A stretch of 64,000 nucleotides of DNA from assembly GCA_003249225.1 (NCBI GenBank), contig QKJQ01000019.1:1-64000 (forward strand), given 5' to 3'. This DNA comes from Clostridia bacterium. Lineage in GTDB: Bacteria; Bacillota; Clostridia; Lachnospirales; Lachnospiraceae. Shown one piece after another: positions 53,779-63,187 of the stretch. Below the pieces are notes generated by a model. It searched no databases and had not been told where the DNA came from. It saw nothing but the letters and a program-made list of their open reading frames with translations. A program made the position numbers and the translations under genes. The first letter of the stretch is position 1; each line of letters begins with the position of its first letter.

Positions 53779-55392
53779 TTATTCAAACGAAGAAAGAGAA
53801 TCCATCAAAAGAGTATAGCTTACCTTTTTTTCCGACATGTCTTTACAGTTTTCCAGAGAATACTGCACATAACTCATAACCTCTTTTCCTGAACTAAAAA
53901 ATGTCGGAAATTCTTTTAATACAGAAGCCATGACCGCACGATTCACTTTCGCATTATTTCTGATGAACAACTCTTCAAACTCACTTTTTAAAGATTCCAG
54001 CCGGTTCTGCAGATATTCTTTATCCGCAAGTTCAATTTCATCCTCTTCTTCAAGCTGTACAAAAGCACTGCTTGAAATCAGTTTTCTGCATGTATCCAGA
54101 CAATTTATAAATTTATCATCCATCAAACCTTCTTCTGAATTATCCAGGGCATTCGATGATGGTCCAGCTGTCCCTTGTTCATCGGCTGTGTCATCCTCAG
54201 GTCTGTTTTCGATTATATCCACTATATAGGTACCAGACAGTTCCACGGCTTCATTGATCTGCTCAAGAACGCCTTCCAGTTGCTCGAACTCTTCCAGAAG
54301 TTCTTCCGGAACAAGGATTTCATCATTATTCAGTATACTTACATCAACGAAATCAAAGATGGAATCAAGCAGTCTTCCCTGCTCCGCTATCTCACTGTCA
54401 ACCTCATTCTGCAGTAAATTCATGACATAGAAATGATTGATCATTTCCTGCAGATCCATATAGCATTCAGAACTTTGATTTAAAAAATCAGAAGCTTCTT
54501 CAAGAATTTTGCACTTCTCATAATACTCATCTTTTGTAAGTTTACGGAATTCTGTCTCTGTAAGGATTAATGCCCATTTCTCAAGCTGAGGATAAAGCTT
54601 TTCCATCTGATCCGGTCGGTATAGGCCAGCCGCACTGCGCATCATATAGATAAATTTCTCAACACTGGATAGTTCTGCCCCTTCATACAGGTTCAGACTT
54701 TCTTCCATGATCTGATAATACTTTGCTTTGGTAATCCGGACTGGGAGCTGCGCAAGCATCATCTGTAATTTCATATTCACTGCATTATTATCCTGATTCG
54801 AGAAGATGGCCTGTACGATCTCTTTGGCTGCCGCCTGATTATCAAAGCTCCCGGCATCCTTTGCAAATCCATCGGTATCTGTCTCATAATTTTTTTCAAG
54901 GCGGTTCAGAATGTATTCAAACAAGGTAAAACGATCTGTATATGCACCAATGCACTCCATATGCCGTATCATGGAGGAACGGATAGCATTCACTTTTTCA
55001 GTTTTCTCTTTGATCTGCTCTTCTGTCAGTGTAGTATTTTTATTTTTAGCTTTTGTCCCCTGATATTCCATACTCTCCTGCCCGGCTTTCTCTGCCTGAC
55101 TTTCCTCATGGACATCCTGTTTGGATGCTGCACGATACGTATGGATCAATGGAAACAATTCATTGGCAAGAAGTGCCGCCTGTTCGGTCAGCATGCCTTC
55201 TTCCTCCGCCATATAACGTTCATAAAAGTTATAGTATGCAATCACAAAATGATACTTGGCATGCAGATAATAAAAATCTGCCATAGCTTTTTCAAGCTTC
55301 TTCTGCTCTGCCGCACTCTGATGCTTTGCTAACGCTTTGATCTGTTTTTGCAGTTGTTTGTACCGATCTGTAATGAGTCTTTGTTCCTCCAT
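53779..55392 (-). CDS. Uncharacterised all-helical protein, 537 residues
   Basis: Soluble, nearly all helical, acidic, with low-complexity charged linkers at about 100-125 and 400-425. No ATP-binding, membrane or metal-binding motif seen. A coiled coil is likely in residues 1-45 (KQLQKQIKALAKHQSAAEQKKLEKAM). The start follows a GGGGATAAGATCC stretch, a weak ribosome binding site. It stands between the rhomboid-like gene (32 bp) and a leader-element gap, so it may be co-transcribed with the former. No function proposed. Confidence 0.65.
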   Translation of the reverse strand: MEEQRLITDRYKQLQKQIKALAKHQSAAEQKKLEKAMADFYYLHAKYHFVIAYYNFYERYMAEEEGMLTEQAALLANELFPLIHTYRAASKQDVHEESQAEKAGQESMEYQGTKAKNKNTTLTEEQIKEKTEKVNAIRSSMIRHMECIGAYTDRFTLFEYILNRLEKNYETDTDGFAKDAGSFDNQAAAKEIVQAIFSNQDNNAVNMKLQMMLAQLPVRITKAKYYQIMEESLNLYEGAELSSVEKFIYMMRSAAGLYRPDQMEKLYPQLEKWALILTETEFRKLTKDEYYEKCKILEEASDFLNQSSECYMDLQEMINHFYVMNLLQNEVDSEIAEQGRLLDSIFDFVDVSILNNDEILVPEELLEEFEQLEGVLEQINEAVELSGTYIVDIIENRPEDDTADEQGTAGPSSNALDNSEEGLMDDKFINCLDTCRKLISSSAFVQLEEEDEIELADKEYLQNRLESLKSEFEELFIRNNAKVNRAVMASVLKEFPTFFSSGKEVMSYVQYSLENCKDMSEKKVSYTLLMDSLSSFE

Positions 55393-55424
55393 GGATCTTA
55401 TCCCCTCAATTCTTTACTTTTTTA

Positions 55425-56342
55425 CTACTTTTTATGCACATGTTCGTGTGTATACAGATGATCCGAACAGTATTCGTAATTTCCTTCACATTTTGAGCAG
55501 AAACGAAATTCCAGCGTTTCATCATCCAGTTCTGTTCTTCCGCAAATCGCACATTTGTGTCTTGTTATAACAGATTTTCCATTAAAATTAACTATCTTGC
55601 CGCCTTCTCTTCCCGCTTGCCGGATATCTCGTTTGAATGCAGTCTTACGTTTGATCGAGGAAGGCGAATAACGATGATAATTTCTGGTTGCAAAGAAATA
55701 GATCAAAAAGTTCATTAATGACATAATAATGGCTACACCCTGACTAATACTCTGAATGTCACCTTTGAAAAGTCCCGATCCGATCAGAGTGAATACCTGC
55801 CATGCAAGGAATGCACCATAGAACCAGCCAAGGTATTTAACTTTGATTGGAAGAATGAACATAAGCAGGAACTGCATATTTGGATATAAAGCAGCAAAAG
55901 CCAGGAACATTGCCTGATAAATATAAGTTATAGATCCTGTATAAGGGACATAAACTGCACCCGGTACTACGCTTGTTACAAAATAAATCAAAAATGCCGC
56001 AATGATATTGAACAGAATTCCTGACAGGAAATACAGATTGAACCGGAAGGCTCCCCAGGCTCTTTCAAGTGACGTACCTATCATATAATACATGTAGAGC
56101 CAGATTAGTGTCCATACCGAAATACTTGGTGGCTGAATGATGAAGGTCACCAGTCTCCATACCTGTCCCTGCATTATCTTGCTGACATCCAGCGACAGAA
56201 AACTATAATAAAAGTCCACTTCATACAGACTGCCGATCAGACTGAGCACAAAACCGCCGGCATAGACTGCAATTACATATCTCATTAAATTATGAATGGC
56301 GTATTTACCAAATTTACATTCAAGTCTATTAATAAAATTCAT
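55425..56342 (-). CDS. Rhomboid-like pseudoprotease with zinc-ribbon tail
   Basis: 305 residues with six membrane helices in residues 20-220 and a cytoplasmic tail with Cys pairs (CAICGR, CSKCEG) and His-rich end. WRLVTFIIQP at 62-71, GTSLERAWGAFRFNLYFLSG at 89-108 and YTGSITYIYQ at 134-143 follow the rhomboid pattern, but the GxSG serine context is only YTGS and the helix-6 histidine is replaced (ISQGVAII, 199-206). So it is probably a catalytically dead rhomboid/derlin-like protein. The zinc tail suggests partner binding. Function unknown. Confidence 0.7.
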   Translation of the reverse strand: MNFINRLECKFGKYAIHNLMRYVIAVYAGGFVLSLIGSLYEVDFYYSFLSLDVSKIMQGQVWRLVTFIIQPPSISVWTLIWLYMYYMIGTSLERAWGAFRFNLYFLSGILFNIIAAFLIYFVTSVVPGAVYVPYTGSITYIYQAMFLAFAALYPNMQFLLMFILPIKVKYLGWFYGAFLAWQVFTLIGSGLFKGDIQSISQGVAIIMSLMNFLIYFFATRNYHRYSPSSIKRKTAFKRDIRQAGREGGKIVNFNGKSVITRHKCAICGRTELDDETLEFRFCSKCEGNYEYCSDHLYTHEHVHKK

Positions 56343-56430
56343 TCGTTTCTCCTTATTTTCTTCTCAAGATACTGCTTTTTAAGTTTATTATAGTAAGTGA
56401 AAATACCCTTGTCAAACAGAATCCATTTTC

Positions 56431-57246
56431 CTACAATTTTATGAACTTCGGTATTTTCTTCTCAAAAACAGTAATATAATCAAAGCCACAGGACTTCAGC
56501 AGTTCTCCTGTCCGTGCAAAATCATAGGCAAGATGCCTTGGTTCATGTGCATCCGAGCCAAGCGTTATGATCTCACCACCAAGTTCCCTGTAACGTTTTA
56601 GAAGTTCAGGCTTTGGGTGTGCAAAACTCAGACCGTACTTCCAACCTGCTGTATTCAGCTCGATGCCCTTACCTTTTGCTATGAGGGTATGTAATGCTTC
56701 ATCGAGAAGATCCTGATAATCCAGACTGCGATAGTCTTTTACTTCTTCCTTTATGTAACGGACAATATAATCAAGATGTCCGTACACAAGAAAACAGTCA
56801 TAAATCTTTGTATTATCAATGATCGACTGAAAATACTCCAGCATTCCTTCTTCTTTTGTCTTTCTCTCCCAATACTTACGATTATAAGGATCCTGATAAT
56901 CCAGTGCATGTGTCGAGCCAATAACAAAGTCAAAATCATACTGTGTTGTTATCTTATCATAATATTGTTTCACCCTGTCTTTTAGATCGGCTTCATTCCG
57001 CAGACCAAGCTCAACACCGGTAAGCACATTGATCCTGCCTGCATAGTTTGTTTTTGCATGCTCTAAAGTATCCCAGTAAACGGCTGGATCAAAGATAAAT
57101 TCACCTTCTTCGGGATATAAATAATCCATATGATCTGTTATACAGATTCTCTCAAGTCCAAGTTCGATCCCCTTCTCGATCATCTCATTCAGCGGGGTTC
57201 TCGAATCTGTAGAAAAGTTTGTGTGTACATGATAATCACCTATCAT
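56431..57246 (-). CDS. hisJ: HisJ-family histidinol phosphatase (PHP domain)
   Basis: 271 residues. PHP-domain metal ligands: DYHVHTNFSTDS at the start, ITDHMDY, GVELG, GSTHAL, YGHLD and GSDAHEP near the end. Removes phosphate from L-histidinol phosphate in histidine synthesis; other his genes are not here, so related phosphatase activity is possible. Start at 57246 follows GGAGCAAAGA, from the leader element; frame to 57309 is non-coding. Confidence 0.88.
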   Translation of the reverse strand: MIGDYHVHTNFSTDSRTPLNEMIEKGIELGLERICITDHMDYLYPEEGEFIFDPAVYWDTLEHAKTNYAGRINVLTGVELGLRNEADLKDRVKQYYDKITTQYDFDFVIGSTHALDYQDPYNRKYWERKTKEEGMLEYFQSIIDNTKIYDCFLVYGHLDYIVRYIKEEVKDYRSLDYQDLLDEALHTLIAKGKGIELNTAGWKYGLSFAHPKPELLKRYRELGGEIITLGSDAHEPRHLAYDFARTGELLKSCGFDYITVFEKKIPKFIKL

Positions 57247-57252
57247 TCTTTG

Positions 57253-57341
57253 CTCCATTCCTGCTCTTGTTATCTGCGTATATGAAGTTTGTGCTGCTAA
57301 TAAAGGCACGAACTTTTGAGATTGAAACAGATTTCTTTCAA
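57253..57341 (-). repeat. Dispersed two-hairpin leader element between rqcH and hisJ
   Basis: Minus strand: hairpin 1, ttgaaa/tttcaa (57322-57341), overlapping the rqcH stop codon; hairpin 2, aagttcgtgc/gcacaaactt (57285-57315), one mismatch; spacer; box GAGCAGGAATGGAG (57253-57266). It fills the whole 91-bp junction. Confidence 0.7.
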
Positions 57342-59116
57342 CCTTTACTTCCTCCGGCTAATGTAATATGACTGATATCGGTCTTTGCAAGCATGGAATA
57401 ATTTGTGTAGTACACAACAAATCCAGGTTTACCGCCTCCTGGCTTCTTAACATGCTTTTTTTCCACATAATCAATCTCAACCTTTTCCGCATCGCGGGAT
57501 TTTGAATAAAATGCTGCCAGACTTGCTGCTTCCTCAAACGTCCGGTCCGGCAGTTCCTGTCCCTTGCTTTTTACGATGACATGGGAGCCTGGGATTCCTT
57601 TTGCATGGAACCACCAGTCATCACCATTCGCAAATTCGAAGGTCAGTGCATCATTCTGAAAATTATTTTTACCAACATACATCGAAAATCCATCCGATGA
57701 AATATAATGAAATGGTTGGCTTGTTATCTTAACCTTCTTTTGCTTCTTCCCATTCTTTCCCTGTGGGACTTTTCTGTCGTAATGTCTTCTGATATATCCG
57801 AACTCAGTAAGTTCTTCCTTAACTTCTACTAAGTCTTCTTCCTTTTCCGCAATGTCAAGTGCTGTTCGTATGGAATCCAGATGTTCCATCTCTTCTTTGG
57901 TTTCTTCTATATATTTTGTCAGTGCTTCGAAGGTTCTTTTCTGTTTGCTGTATTTTTCAAAATATTTCTTTGCATTATCAAGAGCACTTATGGTCGGGTC
58001 AAGTGGAATTGTTAAAGGCTCATTGGTATAATAATTCTGAACCGTTATCTCTTTATCGCCCGGCTTTGCTTCATAGCCATATGTCATCAAAAGTTCACCA
58101 TACACCTGATACTTTTCACGTTTCTGCGTGTCCTTTAACTGCTTGCTCTGCAGGTCATACTTCTTAGCCACCCGCTCGATGGCAGTCCCCACGATCTTGC
58201 GCAGATCCGCGGATTTCTGACGAATTCTGGTTAGCTGGTTCTTTTCTGCATAGTAAGCTTCAAGCATGGCAGAGACCGAACTATATTCTTTTGCTTCCAG
58301 GTCCTCATAACACTGAAGAGACATTGCCGAGAATTCAACCGGTTCTTTTCCATTATAATAGATTACCGGCATATACTCGTGATTGCTTACTGCCTCCATC
58401 ATTCGTTCCAGATTCCTGTGAAGATGTATTCCTTCGTCTTCCTGTAAGGTATTTGCAGGCTGCTGTGAATCCAGAGAGGCGCGTTGGCACAGCTCATTTG
58501 CCATCAACGGACTGAACCCGGTCAGCCCCGAATAAATCGCCTTACTGAGCGGCATTGGTTTTTGCAGTACAAGTTGTTGAAAGCTCACCAGGTCCGCAGT
58601 AAAAGGATCCAGTTTTTCCGAGGTCTGAGGTATAAAGTAATCCCTTCCCGGAAGTACTTCACGAACCGAACTAACAAATCCGGACACGCGTTTAATACTG
58701 TCTATAATTCGGTTCTCATCATCGCAGAAGATTAAATTACTGTGTTTTCCCATTAACTCAAGGATAAGGTATTTCTTCCGTACATCTCCCATTTCATCCA
58801 GATGCTCGATCTCAAAACGCAGGATACGTTCGAGTCCCGGTTGTGTTACAGATATAATTCTTGCACTGCTCAGATGCTTTCGCAGGAGCATACAAAAATT
58901 AGGAGCCGTCATAGGTGACAAAGGACTGCTTTCCGTCAGATAAACGAGCGGAAGTCCTGCACTCGCTGATAAAAGTACTTTATATTGATCATAATTCTTT
59001 ATTGTTAAGATAATCTCGTCCGGTTCCGGCTGGCTGATCTTCAGGATTCTTCCGTTCACAATCGTTTCCTGTAATTCATGTGCCAGGCAGGACACCACGA
59101 TACCGTCAAATGCCAT
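57338..59116 (-). CDS. rqcH: Ribosome quality control factor RqcH (NFACT family)
   Basis: 592 residues. NFACT-N (1-200, MAFDGIVVSCLAHEL, MLLRKHLSSARI), a long coiled coil at about 280-430, and NFACT-R with DWWFHAKGIPGSHVIVKSKG near 500-520. RqcH binds stalled 50S-peptidyl-tRNA complexes and adds alanine tails. Older annotation calls it fibronectin-binding protein. Start has a weak GAGGCAGCT site. The stop codon TGA lies in the leader element of hisJ. Confidence 0.94.
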   Translation of the reverse strand: MAFDGIVVSCLAHELQETIVNGRILKISQPEPDEIILTIKNYDQYKVLLSASAGLPLVYLTESSPLSPMTAPNFCMLLRKHLSSARIISVTQPGLERILRFEIEHLDEMGDVRKKYLILELMGKHSNLIFCDDENRIIDSIKRVSGFVSSVREVLPGRDYFIPQTSEKLDPFTADLVSFQQLVLQKPMPLSKAIYSGLTGFSPLMANELCQRASLDSQQPANTLQEDEGIHLHRNLERMMEAVSNHEYMPVIYYNGKEPVEFSAMSLQCYEDLEAKEYSSVSAMLEAYYAEKNQLTRIRQKSADLRKIVGTAIERVAKKYDLQSKQLKDTQKREKYQVYGELLMTYGYEAKPGDKEITVQNYYTNEPLTIPLDPTISALDNAKKYFEKYSKQKRTFEALTKYIEETKEEMEHLDSIRTALDIAEKEEDLVEVKEELTEFGYIRRHYDRKVPQGKNGKKQKKVKITSQPFHYISSDGFSMYVGKNNFQNDALTFEFANGDDWWFHAKGIPGSHVIVKSKGQELPDRTFEEAASLAAFYSKSRDAEKVEIDYVEKKHVKKPGGGKPGFVVYYTNYSMLAKTDISHITLAGGSKG

Positions 59117-59150
59117 AGCTGCCTCATTTCTTTCATTGTTTACATTATTT

Positions 59151-60230
59151 TTATTCTCTTCCTATAATCGTGCCGCCGCCAAGTACAAGCTCATTATCAT
59201 ACAGGACCAGTGCCTGTCCCGGGGTAATCGCACGTTGCGGCTCTTCAAAGGTACAGCGGAGTATTCCATCGGCATTCACTGTAACACGACAAGGTGCTCC
59301 TTTATGACTGTACCGTATCTTAGCCATTGCCTGCATTCCCGCCGGGAACGAAGCGACCGCCATATAATTCACATTGTCTGCCAGAACGACGTTCTGGAAC
59401 AAGGCTTCATTGCTGCCAAGCACGACTTCATTCGTATCGGGACGTATCTCCGATACAAAAACCGGTACGCCAAAGGAACCGAGACCTTTTCGCTGCCCGA
59501 TCGTATAGTGCATGATTCCCTGATGTTTCCCCATAATCCTGCCGTCCGGCGTCACAAAATTACCCGGAGCAGATTCTTCACCAGTGTATTCTTTTATAAA
59601 TCCGGCATAGTCTTTATCCGGTACAAAACAAATCTCCTGACTGTCCGGCTTATTTGCTGTGCGCAGGCCGATTTTCTTCGCAATTTCTCGAATCTCATCT
59701 TTTGTATAGTCTCCGACCGGCATCAAGGTACGTTTTAACTGCTCCTGCGTCAGATTATACAAAGCATAAGTCTGATCCTTGGCATGCGTTGCCGATAATT
59801 TTAACGCATATCGCCCCTCCTGTGTCGTAACGATCCTGGCATAATGTCCAGTCGCGATATAATCCGCCCCAAGCTGCAGGGCACGCTGCAAAAGACTCTC
59901 CCACTTCACATACCGGTTGCAGCGTATGCAGGGATTTGGTGTTCTGCCATGCTTATATTCATCGACAAAGTTCTGAATCACATGCTGGTCAAATTCATTC
60001 TTAAAATTCATTACATAATACGGGATTTCCAGCAGATTAGCCACCCTTCTAGCATCATCCACAGCAGTCAGACCACAGCACCCGCCCTGTTCTTCGAGTA
60101 TCTCTGTCTCTTGATCCTGCCAGATCTGCATGGTCACACCAATAACTTCATATCCCTGTTCTTTTAATAGATAAGCGGCTACCGAGGAGTCAACTCCACC
60201 GGACATTCCGACTACTACTTTCTTCTTCAT
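59151..60230 (-). CDS. mnmA: tRNA 2-thiouridylase MnmA
   Basis: 359 residues. Adds sulfur at wobble uridine 34 of tRNA Lys, Glu and Gln using the persulfide from a cysteine desulfurase. PP-loop GMSGGVDSS at 8-16; catalytic cysteines in NPCIRCN and SQEICFVPD; C-terminal beta-barrel. The start at 60230 follows AAGGAGA; the longer frame to 60356 is repeat sequence. Downstream of iscS, its sulfur donor. Confidence 0.97.
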   Translation of the reverse strand: MKKKVVVGMSGGVDSSVAAYLLKEQGYEVIGVTMQIWQDQETEILEEQGGCCGLTAVDDARRVANLLEIPYYVMNFKNEFDQHVIQNFVDEYKHGRTPNPCIRCNRYVKWESLLQRALQLGADYIATGHYARIVTTQEGRYALKLSATHAKDQTYALYNLTQEQLKRTLMPVGDYTKDEIREIAKKIGLRTANKPDSQEICFVPDKDYAGFIKEYTGEESAPGNFVTPDGRIMGKHQGIMHYTIGQRKGLGSFGVPVFVSEIRPDTNEVVLGSNEALFQNVVLADNVNYMAVASFPAGMQAMAKIRYSHKGAPCRVTVNADGILRCTFEEPQRAITPGQALVLYDNELVLGGGTIIGRE

Positions 60231-60235
60231 TTTAT

Positions 60236-60330
60236 CTCCTTTTCTGCACATGCTCACTGTGCATACCAGGCTTGAGCAAGCAAACACGCGAGCCGCAGAC
60301 CTGCTGCATGAAATTATTCTTTTTTCATGC
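60236..60330 (-). repeat. Dispersed two-hairpin leader element between iscS and mnmA
   Basis: Minus strand: hairpin 1, gcatgaaa/tttcatgc (60306-60330), overlapping the iscS stop codon TGA (60325-60327); hairpin 2, caggtctg/caagcctg with GU pairs (60267-60303) and a GCTCGCGTG loop; spacer; and GTGCAGAAAAGGAG (60237-60250), which gives the mnmA ribosome binding site. Confidence 0.7.
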
Positions 60331-61494
60331 TCCTCGAATGAGCCGAAGGTTCTCAATGCATTCCTTTAGGACCTGCATTACGATATCTATCTCTTCAATT
60401 GTATTTTCTTTACCTAGACTGAAACGTATTGTTTCTCTTGCTTCCTTCTCTGTGCATCCTATGGCACGCAGAACGTGGGAGGATTCCTTTGCACCTGTAG
60501 AACAGGCTGAACCGCTCGCAGCACAGATTCCTTTCATTGATAGCATAAGGAGCAATGCTGTACTTTCAACATCATCAAAGGCTACATTAATATTTCCGGG
60601 CAGACGCTTCAATAAGTCACCATGACTGTGACTTCCCGGTATCTCGGAAAGAATACGCTGTAAAAATAAGTTTCGCAGCTGCATCAGGGCTGAACTGCGA
60701 ACTTCCATAGAATCAAAAGCAAGTTCAGCTGCTGTCCCGAATCCGGCAATCAAAGGTACATTCTCCGTACCGGCTCTTCTTCCGCCTTCCTGTCTGCCTC
60801 CATAATGAAGCGGAAGAATAGAGGTCTTATTCCTGCAATATAATAACCCAATTCCTTTTGGACCGTAAAGTTTATGTGCACTGGCACTGAGAAGGTCGAC
60901 CTGCAGTTCCTTTATATTGACCGGTATCTGTCCAAATGCCTGAACAGCGTCCGTATGCAAAAGGATTCCTTGCTTTTTCGTAATCCCGGCAATTTCGTTT
61001 ATCGGTTCAAGAGTTCCGATCTCATTGTTCGCCAGCATGACCGATACAAGAATGGTATCTTTCCTTAGGTTCGCTTCCACTTGAGACGGTTCGACCAGCC
61101 CTTGTTCATCGACCGGCAGATACGTAACATCAAAGCCCTGTTCTTTAAGATAAGCACAGGTGTTTAATACAGCCGGATGTTCAATCGCTGTTGTTATGAT
61201 ATGATTTCCCGCTCCATGCAGCCTGGCAGCGAAAGCAGCTCCCTGTACTGCCAGATTATCGCTTTCAGTTCCACCGCTGGTAAATATTATTTCATCCGGT
61301 TCACACTGCAACATCCCGGCAATGGTTTCCCTTGATTTATTTATGGCTCTTTTCCCATCGACTCCAAGGCCATATATCCCGGAAGCATTTCCATAACTGT
61401 CCCGAAAATACGGAAGCATAGCATCCAAAACTTTTAGATCAACTGCTGTTGTAGCCGCGTGGTCAAGATATATTGTCTTCTTTTCCGATTCCAT
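60325..61494 (-). CDS. Cysteine desulfurase (NifS/IscS family)
   Basis: 389 residues. Takes sulfur from cysteine with PLP to give alanine and an enzyme persulfide. PLP lysine Lys208 in SASAHKLYGP and active Cys331 in SGSACSTG, with GGTESDNLA and THTD-like HTDAVQAFG blocks. It supplies MnmA downstream; no iscU, iscR or nifU in the window, so tRNA thiolation is its likely main partner here. Its last codons lie in the leader element. Confidence 0.95.
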   Translation of the reverse strand: MESEKKTIYLDHAATTAVDLKVLDAMLPYFRDSYGNASGIYGLGVDGKRAINKSRETIAGMLQCEPDEIIFTSGGTESDNLAVQGAAFAARLHGAGNHIITTAIEHPAVLNTCAYLKEQGFDVTYLPVDEQGLVEPSQVEANLRKDTILVSVMLANNEIGTLEPINEIAGITKKQGILLHTDAVQAFGQIPVNIKELQVDLLSASAHKLYGPKGIGLLYCRNKTSILPLHYGGRQEGGRRAGTENVPLIAGFGTAAELAFDSMEVRSSALMQLRNLFLQRILSEIPGSHSHGDLLKRLPGNINVAFDDVESTALLLMLSMKGICAASGSACSTGAKESSHVLRAIGCTEKEARETIRFSLGKENTIEEIDIVMQVLKECIENLRLIRGA

Positions 61495-61525
61495 ATAGTA
61501 TCCTCATTTTATAAGCTTACCATTC

Positions 61526-61554
61526 ATGGTACTTCCCAAATAAGGTTATGTCAA
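61526..61554 (-). promoter_or_regulatory. Promoter of iscS-mnmA
   Basis: On the minus strand a perfect TTGACA (61549-61554), 17-bp spacer, TACCAT (61526-61531), 32 bp before the start codon. Confidence 0.6.
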
Positions 61555-61740
61555 GAATAACAGGCTTAAATCCACAGTAGTTTTCAGTTGATTTAGAATT
61601 ATGTCCGGACTGTTTACGAAAAGTTCATTTTTTATACATAATGCGCTCACACCCAAAACATATTTATACTATATTATTGGTACATAAGATAACCACGCTA
61701 ATTACCTTTTAAATAGATTTCATATTACTCCCCTTATAAG
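61555..61740. other. Intergenic stretch, nothing recognised
   Basis: Part of the 329-bp gap between iscS and the aldo/keto reductase gene. AT-rich, no reading frame with a ribosome binding site, no strong hairpin. Confidence 0.4.
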
Positions 61741-61771
61741 AAAATGCAGCCAAGACCGGCTGCATTTTTTT
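61741..61771. terminator. Terminator after the aldo/keto reductase gene
   Basis: aatgcagcc/ggctgcatt with a 6-base loop; T-rich on the plus side (TTTTTTTT) and TTTTCTTAT on the minus side, so it works both ways. Confidence 0.75.
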
Positions 61772-61823
61772 TGCTGTTTATTTGCAAATCATTTTGGAAT
61801 TTTAGTTTCCTGTCTTCTACTGT

Positions 61824-63002
61824 TTATCGCAGCATTCTGCGTTTTGCGTACCAGGAAACCATTTTAAAGACTGGTGATTCAAAACGTTTTTTAACCGTCT
61901 TTAGTTCTTTACGGATCTTAATCTCCTGCGGACAGTGTGTTTCACATTTTCCGCATTCCGTGCATAAAGACGCATAGCTTTGATTCACACGCATGGTCGT
62001 ATTCATGATATATTCCCGGAACCCATTCATATAACCATCGGTATAGCTCACATTCAGACTTCGAAATGAGCCCGGTATATCGACTCCGAACGGACAGGGC
62101 ATACAATAACCGCAGCCGGTGCAGGGTACCTTGATCTTTTCGTTTATTGCATTTTTCACTTTTTCGATCAGAGCAAATTCTTCCTTGGCAAATGCATTTA
62201 CCGTTACCTCGGACGCGATTCTGATGTTCTCATCAAGCATCTCCATGCTGTTCATTCCGGATAAGACCACCGTAACTTCCGGCTGATCCCAAAGCCAGCG
62301 AAATGCCCATTCTGCCGGACTCCTTTTGTATTTGTTCTCTTCGAAAAGCTTTATCGCTGCTTTGGGGAGATCATTTACCAGCCTGCCTCCACGCAAAGGC
62401 TCCATAATGATGACAGGAATTCCCTTTGCCGCCGCTTTTTGCAGGCCAGCTCTGCCTGCCTGACTGAATTCGTCCATATAGTTGTACTGAATCTGACAGA
62501 ACTCCCAGTCATAAGCCTCAAGCAATTCCTGAAAGGCTTGAGTATTCCCATGGTAGGAAAAACCGATCTTTCGGATTCTGCCTTCTGCTTTCATTTTATC
62601 GATCCATTCCAGAATTCCAAGAGATATCAATCTCTCCCACACTTTCACATCCGGAAGCATATGCATAAGGAAGTAATCAATGTACTCCGTTTTCAAGCGT
62701 TTGCACATGATTTCAAAATACTTTGTAATATCTTCCTCTTTCTTGATCAGATAATGAGGAAGCTTTGTTGCAATCTTTACTTTATCTCTGCACTTGTTCT
62801 TATCAAGTATCGTACCGAGTGCTTCTTCACTTCCCGGGTAGATATAAGCCGTATCAAAATAATTGATTCCTTGTTCGATTGCATGCAGAATTTCCTTTTC
62901 TGCTTCTTCCATATCGATGGATGTTCCTTTTTTCTTAAACCTCATGCATCCAAATCCAAGGATGGATAATTCCTCTTTTGCGTTTCCACTTCTGTAATTC
63001 AT
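61824..63002 (-). CDS. Aldo/keto reductase with C-terminal ferredoxin domain
   Basis: 392 residues. AKR barrel at 1-290: LGFGCMRF, DTAYIYPGSE (catalytic Tyr), KIATKLP (Lys), YFLMHML (His). The C-terminal 100 residues contain CTGCGYCMPCPFGVDIPG and CTECGKCETHCPQEI, two 4Fe-4S cluster binding sets. This is a common architecture in anaerobes; the electron partner and substrate are unknown. Start at 63002 by AAAGGAATG; the frame start at 63035 has no site. Confidence 0.92.
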   Translation of the reverse strand: MNYRSGNAKEELSILGFGCMRFKKKGTSIDMEEAEKEILHAIEQGINYFDTAYIYPGSEEALGTILDKNKCRDKVKIATKLPHYLIKKEEDITKYFEIMCKRLKTEYIDYFLMHMLPDVKVWERLISLGILEWIDKMKAEGRIRKIGFSYHGNTQAFQELLEAYDWEFCQIQYNYMDEFSQAGRAGLQKAAAKGIPVIIMEPLRGGRLVNDLPKAAIKLFEENKYKRSPAEWAFRWLWDQPEVTVVLSGMNSMEMLDENIRIASEVTVNAFAKEEFALIEKVKNAINEKIKVPCTGCGYCMPCPFGVDIPGSFRSLNVSYTDGYMNGFREYIMNTTMRVNQSYASLCTECGKCETHCPQEIKIRKELKTVKKRFESPVFKMVSWYAKRRMLR

Positions 63003-63187
63003 GGCATTCCTTTCTGTTGCTTCTTCCGATTGCAAATTCTAACTACTACAAAGGCTTTGATTGTTCTAGTTTACTCGCAGGTTACATTTTGTATGTTCCA
63101 CAGTTTTTGTTCATAGTACCGATTCAGCTTTGCTATAGCTGCTTAGCTGTTTTATATAAATCCTTTTTCATTTCTGCTGTCGAATAC

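Noticed and set aside
60231..60356. N-terminal extension of MnmA
   Set aside because: The extra 42 codons are leader-element sequence and the iscS 3' end; a good ribosome binding site and family start are at 60230.
61495..61823. tRNA or small RNA gene in the gap
   Set aside because: No cloverleaf-type pairing or T-loop sequence; only a terminator and a promoter.
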